From: Ornithodoros turicata
Taxonomy: Eukaryota; Arthropoda; Arachnida; Ixodida; Argasidae
Length of the DNA: 64,000 nucleotides
Assembly: GCF_037126465.1 (NCBI RefSeq)
Contig: NC_088203.1
Span: 91,760,668 to 91,824,667 of the forward strand
Reading direction: 5' to 3'
Position numbers and translations under genes: made by a program. Below are positions 33,560-45,485 of the stretch, one piece after another. Each line of letters opens with the position of its first letter. Position 1 is the first letter of the stretch. The notes under the pieces are model-generated. The model worked only from the letters and a program-made list of their open reading frames with translations, had not been told where the DNA came from and searched no databases.

Positions 33560-34955
33560 ATAGGCAAGAAGAAATACAGACTTTTAACAATCGGGCTTTT
33601 AAAACAGGTTTAAAAAAGGCTTTTAACAATATTAGCAAAAGTTGTTAACGTTGCTCAAAGCTTTTTTTTTTTAAGTTTTATAGCACTGCTGTTGGAGTCT
33701 TTTTTTTCTTTTTGCTTATGATTTTAGTGCTCATACATTTTGTCTACACCCTTGTGTTTCACACTCTAAAATGTCAACCAGAGATAAGCATTCAGTGTTT
33801 ATATTTTCTTTTAGATCCTAATGGAACTTTCACGTGACGGCTTCATATCATCGCTAAAATGACAGATGGCAGCAACGTCAAATAGAACCAGCGATACCTT
33901 CTACCGTTGTAGGGCTACGGAAAGCGGTGGAAATTTAGGGTGACGTGTCAGGAAAGCGGGTCCGGACAAAGCACAGAAGATACATCGCGCAGTGTCCTGC
34001 CCTGGCAGCGAAAGAACTCGCCTGTTGCAGACGGCTTTCGAAATACGTCTGCCGTGTCAAGCGTAACATTGCCGTTTGTCAAACTCCGTTGGTCTCGCCG
34101 TAACTCGCGCCACTGTTAGAATGTGCTAGACAAGTAATCAGCCACGGCTTACATTACAGTGGGCGCAACGGGCCCACTACGCGTTAACGGTATTTTGATT
34201 GCCTAAATCGTCTGCAGTACGGTAGTAATAAACGTGACCGTTGCTAAACTTAGAAGTTAACCCCTCCTCTAAAAAAATGCCCGTGCGGCGATGCGGGAGA
34301 CACATCCGTTACGCAGAATATGTCAGTGTCGTTTGTGTGGGCCGATGTTTACTCCACCGCTGTGTTTGCTCTCAGCGCCGCCCACTGGTTTCGCATTATA
34401 GGGCTGTTGCACTGAAATTTGCTCAGCGCCATTTCTGGCCCAAGCGGCCACGGATCCAAACAGTAAGGAGTTTCATCAGCGGGTTTTGCATGGTGTTTCA
34501 AACGGTATGGGGCCAAGGAAAGCTACAAAACCTGTAGGAAATCCAGAAAAAGCGGTGCTTCTTGAAAACTGCGAACAACTCGCGACCGTGTATTTGAAAG
34601 TGCCGCGTCGTCTGCTAAACTAGGGAGTGTTGCATAATTTGGGGCGCTGATGTTGCTGCTCACTTGCGCCACCTGGCCCAGAGCAACAGGTCTATATCCT
34701 GTATTTTGTCTTCTTTCTTCCCACGCTTGATTCTTATATCGTTTTACATATTTCCGTTTGCATACGTTACGACATCTCGAAGTCAGGTTGAAAATTTTGT
34801 CACTTTTTCCACCTTTGCAGCACGTTACGTTTATTAGTCCACTCTTTCAGCACCTTAGTACTGTAGAACTGGTTACTAGAAATCGCTTGAGCGGTCAAAC
34901 ACACGTATCGTCTCTCCAACTGCTGAGTTCTCGGCCAGAGTTGAGCGTGGCATCC
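33560..34955. other. Intergenic, no recognised gene
   Basis: T-rich around 33660-33710. Frames such as 34241-34537 show no recognisable domain. Confidence 0.4.
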
Positions 34956-34959
34956 GCAT

Positions 34960-35640
34960 CCGCTCATTATCCGCGCATGCAAGATCCGCGACACCATCAG
35001 CCACCGCGTTAGTAGGAATAGGAGTAGGCGCATCTGCGTACGCGTGGATACTGAGTATATTCTCACATCCCTGAAAGTCATCCAACAGAATCAGACCCTA
35101 CAAGAAACCGAACAGACGTTCTCATTTGAAACACAGCCAATGCAAATTCTCAGAAGACTGCGGAATGACTAGCATCTACATCAAAACAAGTATCTTCCAA
35201 TGGAATTGCAACGGCATATCAAAGACAAAATTGATTATGGAAGAAAAACTTCTCTACAGGCATCCCATTACAATATTACCACTACCTGAAGCCGATGTAG
35301 GTCCGTAAGCGTTTGAAATCTATCCGGGTTTCGGCTACATATTCGATTTCCCGGAACGGCACCCCATACTGTAGCTGCGCAGAAAGACGCATTCTGCGTC
35401 AACAATATTACGTATCATTGACGCCTTTCTTAGAATTACTACCGATTACGCACGTCGTATGCAGCGTACAACAAATATTATTAAAGGGTGTGGCGCAACA
35501 TGCAGTTGGGAGATCAAGGCAATTTTCACTCTACGGCCTTTTTCCTGGCTTAAATGAGTTCTCGTACGTGCTCAGCCATGCGATTCCGCTCTTTAGATTG
35601 ATGCTGTTTTCGAAGTGAATTGGATGTTTTGTTCGGTCAA
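34960..35640 (+). mobile_element. Possible LINE fragment: ORF1 end and endonuclease start
   Basis: The frame at 35126-35305 contains 'IFQWNCNGISKTKLIMEEKLL' (in pieces of the classic LINE endonuclease N-terminus, with its QWN motif) followed by 'ITILPLPEAD', matching the position of the catalytic Glu block. Further frames downstream (35300-35600) read 'FGYIFDFPERHP' and similar but with stops. Upstream, 35040-35120 encodes a Gln/Leu-rich stretch like some ORF1 C-termini. This is a modest-confidence call. Confidence 0.4.
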
Positions 35641-36086
35641 GGCCTCTATTTATTTTTTCGCAAAGAATGGATAGTGTCTGTGTTGCTGACTCCACTCCGC
35701 CATTAAGCTTCTCTTTTCTTTTTAGACGCTAGATGTCGCTCGTAGACGATAAATTACAATTTAGTTCCAACCATTCATCGCGGGTTTAGTCTCAGCACCA
35801 GATGCGGGACTGCATGCATTATGCACCAGAGCTTGTGGCCGGACCCAGTCCTTCCTCTCATGCACTTGTGCGTGGAGAGGGAGATTACTCCGTGCGGGTG
35901 TCTTCACCTGGTGATCCTCATGACTTGAATTCCCTCTTCCATTGCTCTCTGACTGAACTGACTGATTCGCACAAGGAGAAAAAAAAAAGAAATAAACAGA
36001 AGTCAATCTTTCTTGCTCTCTACTTCCTTTTCTTCTACTTCATTTATTTACTCTTGTTCTTTTTAAGTTATTTTATTTATTTTTAT
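35641..36086. other. No recognised gene
   Basis: The stretch at 35990-36085 is T-rich. 35761-35960 has a mixed composition that might be a retroelement 3' UTR, but no diagnostic motif is visible. Confidence 0.35.
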
Positions 36087-36660
36087 TAGGGATGGGCCAA
36101 CCGAATCCTCTAATCCTAGGCTGGGATTCGAGATTGTGGAATCCGAATCTCAGTGCCCCAAGCTGCGAATCGAATCTTTTCGAATCCACCAACCACGTTT
36201 GTTTGTTTCTTTTTGAAATACGCGCCTCCGGAGTCCGCCGAAAGCTTGATTTGCCGGCGGGCCCCCAGGCACGCCGAAATCACGGCATAAGGCTCCGACA
36301 TTACAAGTTTAAAAGTAACGTGATGTTGCTTTTTATTGTTTCTTAGTTTTATGGAGATAATTCAGACTCGAGAGTGTACGTATGTAAGTAGTCGATGAAC
36401 AACATGCTAAATAAGTTACATTTAACAAGAAATATATGTGTTTTTTTTCCCCCTAAAGTGAACTATTATTTAATTTGTTTCTCATTAAACAAAGGTATCA
36501 AATTCTGCTTCAAAACACTTTTCAGTAGAGGTGTTTCTTCCCCTGGCTTTTTAAACTCTTTTTGAAAGAAAGGATTCGAAAGATTCGAGATTCATAAGAT
36601 TCGTGGATTCACAGAACTTTCCTTGGATTCGGATACGGAAAATTCTGGATTCATCCCGTA
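36087..36660. mobile_element. hAT-like element with GATTCGAATCC arrays
   Basis: The left end TAGGGATGGGCCAACCG and right end 'gattcatccc' are inverted and followed inward by repeated 'gaatcc'/'ggattcg' units on both sides ('aatcgaatcttttcgaatcc', 'ggattcgaaagattcgag'). The architecture matches the other hAT-like families here. I could not find a convincing 8-bp duplication. The central part is AT-rich. Confidence 0.6.
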
Positions 36661-36774
36661 TCTAATTTTTATGCTTAATTTTCTTCTCATTAGCTAGTCT
36701 ACTGTACGGGTGCTAGGGTAGTTGGTCCGACACCGTTGCGACTGACTTAGCTCCCCACTTTTCTTGTTCCCTTC

Positions 36775-37238
36775 TCCACCACCATCATTATCGTCGTGAT
36801 CGTCGTAATCATATCGTCGTCACCATCGATAATGATCAATGCTGACGCATTTTGGGACAACACATTTTTACGTCGACGTCGTTGTCGTCGTAGGGATAAC
36901 ACTTTGATGACACACTTTTGCGACATCATCATAATTATCATCATCACCATGGTCGTCGTGGTGATCATCATCGGTGACGTTCAATGATAACACATTTTGG
37001 GAGAGCACAGCCGCTCCACCGGAGGAAGCGGTTGCGTGCGGACCTGTGTTTCGAAGCGACAGTGATCGATCTGTGGGAATAACAGTGATGGACAGTAATG
37101 CTTCTGAGGCTGGAGCATACAAGAAGAGACGCTCTGGCTTTTTCGATGATTGCCATCTTCAATGGAATGACAGTGTTAGTGTTCATCTGGTTTCTCCTGC
37201 GTGCGCTTCAGCTGATTACCAGCTATGTACTCGGGACC

Positions 37239-37276
<38 letters not shown>

Positions 37277-37280
37277 TGCT
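36775..37280. repeat. ATC/GTC trinucleotide-rich tract and (AAT)n
   Basis: 36775-36975 is dense in 'atc', 'gtc' and 'gtcgtc' triplets on both strands, and 37239-37275 is a pure AAT run. The 165-codon frame 36974-37471 that crosses it gains a poly-Ile run from the microsatellite and is not a credible gene. Confidence 0.65.
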
Positions 37281-37634
37281 TCGACCGCTGCCTCGTAGAT
37301 CTTCCAGAGCACACAATTTGCGTACTACCAATGCCTACCGGTGTCTCGAACGAAAGTGTGGTCGTCCCGCGGGGGGTTCCATTTCGAGATAGCAAGGTGC
37401 CCACTCGAAGGAACTTAGATGGTCGATACTGGTCCAGGCGTAACGTAACGAGGGGAGTTTTTACGGTTTGAATGAGAAGATTGCAATCACGCAGGGTTCG
37501 TCCATTAGGGAATGGGCTAGAATGCCTGTTGTAGAGGAGGTTGTTCAACGAAAGTTACCAAGAAGTCGGAATGAAAAGCATTTATTGTTTCTAAGTATGA
37601 CCGAATATGAATGGGTATGCGTGGGTATGAATAG

Positions 37635-38130
37635 GGGGGGGGGGGAGGGGGTTTATGCTTAATAGAAAGAAAAGAGGAAGTGTCAGCCAGGCTGATGCCG
37701 GCTTGCTATTAAAAAAAAGAAACCCAAAATAAACATTCAAAAAATGAAAGATTAAAAAGAAAGAAAGAAAGGAAAGCAGTGAGTGAAAGGAAAAGGAACA
37801 CAGGCACGACATGGCGCGAGAAAGTCCGGTCAGAGGGCGGACGCAAGGCCCGAATCTTGCAGGAAGCTGAGCAGGGCTGTGGTGACGGCCCACTGGGTAG
37901 GCCGAGGGACGGGACCAAGGAGGGTGGCCATGGACATCGTGTTACAGCCAAGCTGCATTAGACGACGACGGAGGGCTTGACGTTGGGGAAGCTGCTGCTG
38001 GCAGCGCAGAAGATAATGAGGAATATCGGTCATCTCGCCACAGCTGGAACATAAGGGGGAGCTGGATTGGGGTATGAATGGGTTCAAAAAGTGGACAATG
38101 ACGAAGCACTCAAAAAAGGAGTGTCGCAAG
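37635..38130 (-). mobile_element. LINE 3' end, same family as 4745-5475
   Basis: The minus frame ending at 37830 encodes 'SPLCSSCGEMTDIPHYLLRC' (a C-X2-C-H-C finger), then 'MSMATLLGPVPRPTQWAV' and 'FLQDSGLASAL' before the stop. The 3' UTR has the 'cagcctggctgac' block, then a C run at 37634-37645. The equivalent blocks at 4888-5110 are 'LATLLGPV' and 'FLGDSGLLDCL'. Only about 90 codons remain. Confidence 0.75.
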
Positions 38131-38192
38131 GGCCCATGTAGAAATAATGAAAATTGATTGCACGAACTACATCTCTTCGTAAAGACTCTCAC

Positions 38193-39610
38193 GTACGCTT
38201 TTGTAATTTCTATTATTCAGAGCGGCGGGCTATTGTGCTGTAATAAGGTTCATATATCAGTGATGAGCGAATGGCTGGAAAGCATCAAATTAACACTGAA
38301 CAATCCAAAGAGGCTCATCAAGAAGTTCATTGTAACCTATGATGCAATTAAGAAGAGCTCAGTGATAAAATATTGGTGTCTCTTTAGTATAATATTGGTT
38401 TGACCAGCAGAGAAACGCAAGAGTTTTGAGGCCTTAAGAACCGCCAGCGCTAACCACTTCGAGGGTATACGTAGTAGTGATGCACGAAAATATATTATAG
38501 GAAGTAAGATATTGAATATTAAGGGCGTTCCGGCTCTAACGAAAGAAAGGATCTTGGGTGACACACCCAATGCAATGTAGAAGGTGCCCCAAGTACAACG
38601 TAGGACAACTTGTTTAAAGCGTGAACCAGACTAACTGCGCATATTCATAAGGTGTGGAGGATAAAAAGAAGAAAAATGGAAATAAATAGATAAATGACGT
38701 CTGCATTCGATATTTGCTGTGTGAGGGATCCTCCAGCTTGGGAAAGCTCGACTTGCCAAGTAACATTCTTAACCGTGCATACACACAGTTCGAGAAATAA
38801 AGAAAAGCAGGGAGTGAAAAAGAAACAAAAAGCCAAAGCAGAAGCACTTACCCTGTGTACGGTTCGGAATGTCAAGCGAATTTATATTCAAATTTGTTTC
38901 CATGCAAACAAGCTGGGTAAAGTCTCCCGTCTCGCCAAGTAAAAGAAGATGGGGACGTCCAGCAAATATAGTTTTCTCATTGAATGACACTGCAAGCATG
39001 GAGCTGGAATACTGATATTCATATCGGTTGCGAAAAAGTTCTGGTTGAAGAATTCACATCTACTAGGCAATATTATACTACCAATCTATTCCATACTCCA
39101 TTTTCAATAATATACTTACTGTTCTTCGAACGCACGGCAACAGCCATGGTTGAAGGCTAACTTCCCTTCCACGAGAAGAGAAGAAGAAACGGAATATAAG
39201 AGAAAATCGATCTGGGAACCTTTCTTTCCAGGCAGAAGAAAATAGAATGTCTAGGCTGGTCATGTGCGATATCAAACGACAGGGAAAAAAATAATAAATA
39301 AATAAATATCGGTATAGGAGGAATGAGTGAATTTTGGAAGAGAAACGAAGTATTACTATGCTTTGTTGATGTATGGTTCAAGTTTCAGAAAATGACTTAT
39401 TCGTGGAATAATGGCTAAAAAGCAACCGAACTACATAGTGGCATGTGTGCGCATAACAAAACCTTTTCCAGAAAACTGTGTTTGAGACCTTGTTCGTTTG
39501 CGCGTTTCTCGTCGTCCATAGTCTTGTTCTTCCTTTTTTTTTTTATTAGTGATCACGTGTAAGCTTGAGACGCTACCTCTGAAATTTTTATTATGATTAT
39601 TATTATTTAA
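38193..39610. other. Intergenic, no recognised gene
   Basis: AT-rich sequence with short incidental frames; no inverted termini or domain seen. Confidence 0.4.
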
Positions 39611-39619
39611 ATTTCGTGC

Positions 39620-39775
39620 TAGCGCCGCGAAGCAACTGCGGCTATGAGCGGCGTACAGGCGTGGACAGCTGGAGAGAGGACAGCAGGAAGGAGTGGGGGA
39701 GAGGGGGCCAGTATGCGTCCTGGGCCGACTTCAGAGGGAACTGTGCCGAGATTCTTCTGGAAAGTCTACCTCCGA
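39620..39775 (-). repeat. SINE body, 5'-incomplete copy
   Basis: On the minus strand this shares the 3' half of the SINE at 62874-63150: 'gagcggcgtacag', 'gagagaggacagcaggaagg', 'gggccgacttcag' and the end 'tagcgccgcgaagcaa'. The tRNA-like head is missing. Confidence 0.7.
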
Positions 39776-40005
39776 AATGAGACTCGCGCAGAAAACGGTA
39801 AAACGGGCAATCCATTCGAGTCGCATCAATAAACCAGCGAATAGCCAGACAGCTAGCAACATAGAAGTAAGTAGAATCTGACATACGAGGCAATGAACTG
39901 ATTTTAATACATTTTACAGTTGGGCGGGTTGGTACAAGAGGACTATATGTCATTTTGTTTAAAGGGACGGTCGCATCCGTTCCAGCCGACTGCGAAACTA
40001 CAGTG

Positions 40006-40036
<31 letters not shown>

Positions 40037-40303
40037 TTTATTCCTCGTGGACCACTGACAACGGTATCGAAAAAGCCCACGAAAAATAGTGGCGTAGTCT
40101 GACTGTTATTGGATGGAATACACGGCAAGAGCAGACGCCGGATGTTGAGGATATGCCGGAATTCCCTGTCTTTCTAAGCGACAATACGTCACTCCCTAAG
40201 AACCAATGACGGCGCGACCTTTTGAAACGGAATGCCGCGGCCTTGCGGGCCTGTCATAGAGTTACGGGGCGTCTGGACGGCGTCTTTCTCCGCAATCGAA
40301 ATA

Positions 40304-40582
40304 TTAAAGGAGCAATGAGGTGACATTTAACGTCGCTCAAAATCCTGCCTCACCTGTCAAGCTGTCCACCAGGAGTCACCGTGCAAAATATTTTCGCTTT
40401 GTGGTGCGTTATAGCTGTTATAGAAGAATTTTTCAAAGGTGCACGAAACAGAGCCGTCGCGCTCGCTCTGTAGGTCACCTACGCTCATCGCGCTTTCGCA
40501 GGAACTCATATTATTCGTTGGAGAACACTCTGCACCGAAGAACAAAAAAAAAATGTTGGGTGTCACCTCAGTGCTCCTTTAA
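40304..40582. mobile_element. 271-bp TTAA-flanked MITE
   Basis: TTAA at 40304-40307 and 40579-40582 flanks a unit with inverted ends AGGAGCAATGAGGTGACA and TGTCACCTCAGTGCTCCT. TTAA duplication suggests piggyBac-like (or Kolobok). The interior has no transposase; the 133-codon frame is incidental. A (GATT)n run lies just upstream at 40012-40036. Confidence 0.7.
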
Positions 40583-42885
40583 GGAGTATGCTGGAAGGAA
40601 ACCTCTGAAACTGGGACGTAGGGCCGAATGGAGCGCCATATTCAATCAGCCAGCGTTGCCCCGGCAGCACTCTACTCCGCCGCATTACTTATCGGAGAAC
40701 AAGGCCTTTGTTCAAAGATGAAACACATAAACGGGTACGCACACCAAACGTACATATACATTACGCATAATAGCAGTGTGGGGAGTTGAGAAGGTATAAA
40801 CGTACCGCATGCAAAAATAAAAAAATAATAAATAAATACATATAAATAAAAGAAAGAAGTCGGTAAGGATACACCAAACATAACGCAAGAAAGGTTTTCG
40901 GAGTACTCTCACACAGCCGAATCCATTACTGAAACCCTGAGTTTGAAAAAAAAAAAAAAGAAAACGAAGAAACACAGCGACGAAACAGACGCCATGTGGG
41001 GACTCCGTCACCACATTCGTCACACTGCCATACTCTCGGTATGGTGAGTGGTGTGTTTACCAGCCTACCCAATGCACGGGAGCGCGTTGTCGCGGAAATG
41101 GCACCCGGTGAGGTAAGGATGTGTGGGTTAAGTAGGCGTCCGTCTTTTGGCGCGCTCAAATCTGCAGTATGAGACACCCGGAGCGGTCAATAAACAGCGA
41201 AAAGCAACTTTGGAGCGCTATACACTGCTCGCTCGCTGATGCCTCTTCCCGTTGTCTGCTCATGCAGTGCACAGATGGAGGACCCGTTGGCCTAATTTGA
41301 ACCTATAGCAACATTGGAAGAGACGACTCCGGTTGCGAAGACTTTCCCTTGTAACAGCGAATGAAATGGAAAAGATGGGAGTTTGTAACAGATACCATAG
41401 GAGCCACTTACAATGAAGATGACTGCATGGCGTGAAGGTGTCTGCATTTCCCGCGAATAACCGCCGGTATCCGTGTGGAAGTTGTCCACTAACTAAAAAA
41501 CATGATGGCAGTTACAAAAATATTACAGTTAACTGAAATCGAAGCATTGGCTAATATAGAAAGTCCGTATTTTGCTTTCGAGCCCACACTTCGAAGGTCG
41601 TGCTGCTGCCACTCAACAGGAAGTACGTCACGGAAAATCTCAAGCACCCGAGCGCTTGCCGTCTGCTTCCATGCACCGAAATGAAACGGCAGCGCAAAAA
41701 GCGGCTAAAAAGAGTGGCGTTTGTGTCGCGTTAAGTAAGTGGAGTCTGAAACACTCGCGGCTCCGGGGCGCCTACTTAACGCACCCAATGGGTGCAAATG
41801 GGTGCAAATGTGTAGAAAATGATATTTTTCATACCACACCTTTGCCACGTACTACAGCCAGCCTTATCGAATTTGCTTTTCAATCGAGAGAAATTAAATA
41901 TTGGCCACATAAGTAGCGTTATATGGTTTTCGTTTTTTTTTTTTTTCAGTCTTGCGTTAAATAAATTGGAAGAGCATGACGAATACAGCGCAATGTTCCA
42001 CAAAATGCGCCTCCCTGCGCGATGAAAGAAAGTTGAAGAAAGAGCGTCAAAGCCGTAGCGTTAAGAAGCGCCATCAGCCGTTTATTTCTCCGTCAGATTG
42101 CTTCGAAAAGCGACGACCTGCCTCTACTTTCTCTCACCCCGGTACATGGATTCGTGCTACCGTTACGGGTTGGAACAGTGAAAAAGAAATTTCATGAGGA
42201 GGGGGAGCACTCTTCTTGCCGCAGCGATTTTAATCGCTGATATAGTAGTTTTTCTTTTTTTAAAGCACGGGCGTACAGGATATTTTTTCACGACGACTGT
42301 ATGTATCGATTTTCTCTACAAAACGTGAAATAGGAAGAAAAATCCAGTATAAAGATTTGGTAAGTGCTCGTGCCTCGCATTAAGATTATTGAGCCATTTG
42401 TCATTTAAGGCCGACTTCATCATCTTTTGATGTGTCTTTCACAGTCATATTCTTCGTAGTTAAGCACCATACGGCCCAGCAGTTAAAGCTCGTCTTCTTT
42501 AAGCACTCAGAAAAATGAAAGAAGCCGCTGTTCGTTAAAACTTTTAATAATTACTTCGTGGCACAATCAAACCGGTCTTGAGCCTTTAAAAAAAAAGAGA
42601 AAAGAAAAAGCCATACGTGGAACGCGGAAGCTAGTAGCCACATTGTTCACCCGTAACCATAAAAATAAATGTCACGTTCACTGCGGTTCTCTTTCCTAGT
42701 CCAAATTAATTGTTCAAACGTTTTTATGCGTTGTCGATCACGAGAGAGCAATCGCTCGAAGTGCGCCCTTACGGTGTAGGAAAAGAGAGGCGAAGTTATT
42801 TGGGAAAAGCGCGAATATAAAATCCGAAGCTACTTAAGGAAGTTTTATGGTACGTCATAATCTATTAAAACGCCTTTAAAAAAAA
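40583..42885. other. Intergenic, no recognised gene
   Basis: Small direct repeat 'gggtgcaaat' twice at about 41790-41810. Otherwise no domain, terminus or RNA gene is recognised. Confidence 0.4.
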
Positions 42886-42895
42886 ATATATATAT

Positions 42896-43436
42896 ATATA
42901 TATCAGTGATGGCCACTAACTACTTCTACAGTAGTTTAACTATAACTACTAACTACTTTGTGGTGGAGTAGTTTAACTAGTAGTTCAACTACTTTTCAGG
43001 GGATGTAGTTAAAACTACTTCTTTAACTACTGCAATGTATTTTAACTACATGTATAACTACTTAACGTTGTCCATCAACACCAATCCCATTCTATAGTGT
43101 TCTTGGACACCTAAATATGAATCACAAGCAGTGATAAAAGTGAAGGTTTAGTACACATGCACGGCACAATTGCTCTGCACCTCCGTTCTCATCAAACAAG
43201 TAGCTCTCAAGGCAAAAGTCGGAAGCACAATCGTGCCGTAAAGCTTGTGGCAAAATCGGCAGTAGGGTGCCCGCAGTAACCTAACTACTGTAGTTAACTA
43301 CTTGAAATAGTAGTTTAACTAGTAGTTGCCACTACATTTCTGCAAGTAGTTGATAACTACGTTTTAACTACAATCGGGTAGTTTAACTAGTAGTTTAACT
43401 ACATTTAGTTAACTACTGGCCATCACTGATATATAT
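42896..43436. mobile_element. hAT-like family T1, short copy
   Basis: Element 42904-43428 has the same CAGTGATGGCCACTAAC and CTACTGGCCATCACTG ends and the same 'gtagttaactac' arrays as 31340-33551. It sits in an AT-dinucleotide tract, so the 8-bp flank ATATATAT is identical on both sides but not diagnostic. At 525 bp it lacks part of the middle present in the other two copies. It carries no nested element: its 'ataaaagtgaag' marks the empty site of T2. Confidence 0.85.
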
Positions 43437-43537
43437 ATATAGACGTTTCAAGTGGTCAGTTCTGAGGGTACAAGTTGCTTTGATACGCCGTCTTCCGCGA
43501 GCGACGTTAAATACAGTGTGTCGTCTGTTGAGATTTC

Positions 43538-43640
43538 AGCGCACGTTAAAGAACCATCGGGTGGGCAAAATTAATCCGCAGACGGACCACTGTGCTGTCG
43601 CTCATGATCACAGTTGTCTCGCGACGTAAAGACATGAATT
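43538..43640 (+). repeat. Short interspersed repeat, recalled as tick-widespread
   Basis: The phrases 'gcgcacgttaaagaacc', 'aaattaatccg' and 'cgcgacgtaaagac' match in order a dispersed repeat I recall from tick sequences, probably a LINE or SINE 3' region. This is from memory and unverified. Confidence 0.4.
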
Positions 43641-44601
43641 ACTAGTGGTCAGTTCCTCTATGGACTGCCACGACACGTGACGCGTGTTAGCTTGGTAAAA
43701 TGTATATTCCGCTAGTAACCATGGTAACTTTGGCGGGTTGGTAACACATAATTTAGCAACGAAGAATGCATGCAAGAGTCCCGTTGATGTTTATCTCCTG
43801 TATGCACTCTTCGCTTGCATGTTCTGCTATGTTGGTGTAAGGAACCCAGCCGCGCGTTAGGCAAAGTCACCGCTATCATGTCTAAAGATGCGTAACGACG
43901 AAGTACTTTAATGACAAGCTTACTAGTGTGTATACCTTATTAGGGTGGCATGGTCACACAGGGACCTCAACAATCACTTAATAACCAACGGCTTGTCACG
44001 TAGGGGTGTCACGGCTTGTCTTTAAATTCCTTCGCTCAACTGTTGAATTCAACAGGGCCAACCCGTCATACTTTTATGAAAAGAAAGAAGATGCAGGACG
44101 CAAGGACAGAAGCACAGTTTAAGTCAAAAACAATAATGTAAAGAATTCGAGTTCGTGACTGTGCTTTTACGTTTCTTCTATCCGTTTGTGTTCCATACTT
44201 TATGTCGGAAACCTGTTCAGTAGTTCCGCACATCTGTGCAGGACTTGAAGGGATTTCCTATTCGATGTCGTCCTTCCGCCAGGCTACTCGTCTTTCGTTG
44301 CGGGCTGCCGGATGCCGAACGCTGAAAAGGTTTTGAAGTGTCAATTTCTGACGTCGATGCAAACGAATCTCGAAAGTCCTATTTCTGCTTGACTTCCTTT
44401 TCGAGATGAAAAATTTCCGTAGAATTTGACCCAATCGGAAGGAGATCAGAATCTTTTCAGTTGAGATAATGCAGAGGTTTCTTATTGATTCCATATATGT
44501 TTTGTAACATTTTCTGTCGCTACTATGTTTGCAAAATGCAGCTAATGATGGCAGTAATCTTTTGTACTCTTATAACGTTAATATAACGAAGCGATCAGTT
44601 G

Positions 44602-45406
44602 TGCAATGTTTAGATGTGATCTTCTTAATCGGACTAGAAAGCAGTGATGGTCAGTAGTTATCTACATGTAGTTAAGCTACTAGTTAAACTACTATTTTAA
44701 GTAGTTAACTACAGTAGTTAGGTTACTGAAGGCGCCAACTACTTCTGATTTTGCCGCAAGCTTTACGGCACGATTGTGCTTCCGACTTTTACCTTGAGCT
44801 ACTTGTTTGATGAGAACGGAGGTGCACAGCAATTGTGTCGTGCATGTGTACTAAATCTTCACTTTTAATGCTTGTCTAGTGAAGCCTCATTTGCTGTGAA
44901 ATTATTCTGCAACTTAGTTTATCGCGTAGACACAGAGAGAATCCCGCCGCAAGCTTTGTATTTGACGATCGTAGCAATGGCTTGAGCCAAAGTTTATTAG
45001 TGCGTGTAATTCATATTTAGGTGTCCAAGAACACTACAAGGGATTGGTGTTGGTGGACAACGTTAAGTAGTTATAGATGTAGTTAAACTACATTGCAGTA
45101 GTTAAAAAAGTAGTTTTAACTACTCCCCTGAAAAGTAGTTGAACTACTAGTTAAACTACTCAATCACAAAGTAGTTAGTAGTTATAGTTGAACTACTGTA
45201 GTTGTTAGTGGCCATCACTGCTAGAAATACTTTTCATAGTTTACCCGGCATTTCAGCAATTCCAAGTAACATTGCAATGAATGAAGAAGGAAGGTCGCAA
45301 TATTTAGATGTGATTTTCTTAATCGGACTAGAAAAACTTTCATAGTTTACCTTACATTTGAGCAATTCCAAGTAACGTTACAATGAATGAAGAAGGAAGG
45401 AAGTCA
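44602..45406. repeat. 109-bp tandem duplication, first unit interrupted
   Basis: A unit beginning 'gcaat(g/a)tttagatgtgat' occurs at 44602 and again at 45298-45406. The second unit is continuous; the first is split by a T1 element (44642-45220). Common blocks are 'cttaatcggactagaaa', 'tttcatagtttacc', 'gcaattccaagtaac' and 'aatgaatgaagaaggaagg'. The unit may be the minus-strand tail of a SINE whose B-box-like sequence lies just beyond. Confidence 0.7.
44634..45228. mobile_element. hAT-like family T1, inverted copy
   Basis: Element 44642-45220 carries T1 termini in the opposite orientation to the copies at 31340 and 42904. Flanks are CTAGAAAG (44634-44641) and CTAGAAAT (45221-45228), a 7/8-matching target duplication. 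The uninterrupted second tandem unit at about 45333 shows the pre-insertion sequence. Confidence 0.85.
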
Positions 45407-45485
45407 CTGAAAAGGTTAGCAAGCTGTAGGGCTCGAACCCACGTCTACCACCTGTGGGTTCGATCCTACAGCTGGCTAACCACTT
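45407..45485. repeat. Head-to-head tRNA-like T-arm sequences
   Basis: On the plus strand 'gtgggttcgatcctac' (about 45454-45470) followed by 'agctggctaacc', and on the minus strand 'gtgggttcgagccctac' (about 45424-45440) followed by 'agcttgctaacc', face away from each other. Both carry a Pol III B-box-like GGTTCGA. This is most likely two SINE heads in inverted orientation or a SINE-derived palindrome; no complete tRNA fold is evident. Confidence 0.5.

Noticed and set aside
33780..33900. Host exon preceded by an acceptor-like 'ttttcttttag'
   Set aside because: No open frame with recognisable protein follows; the motif is common by chance.
36974..37471. 165-codon plus-strand frame
   Set aside because: It is carried through an (AAT)n microsatellite that yields a poly-Ile run, and no domain is visible.
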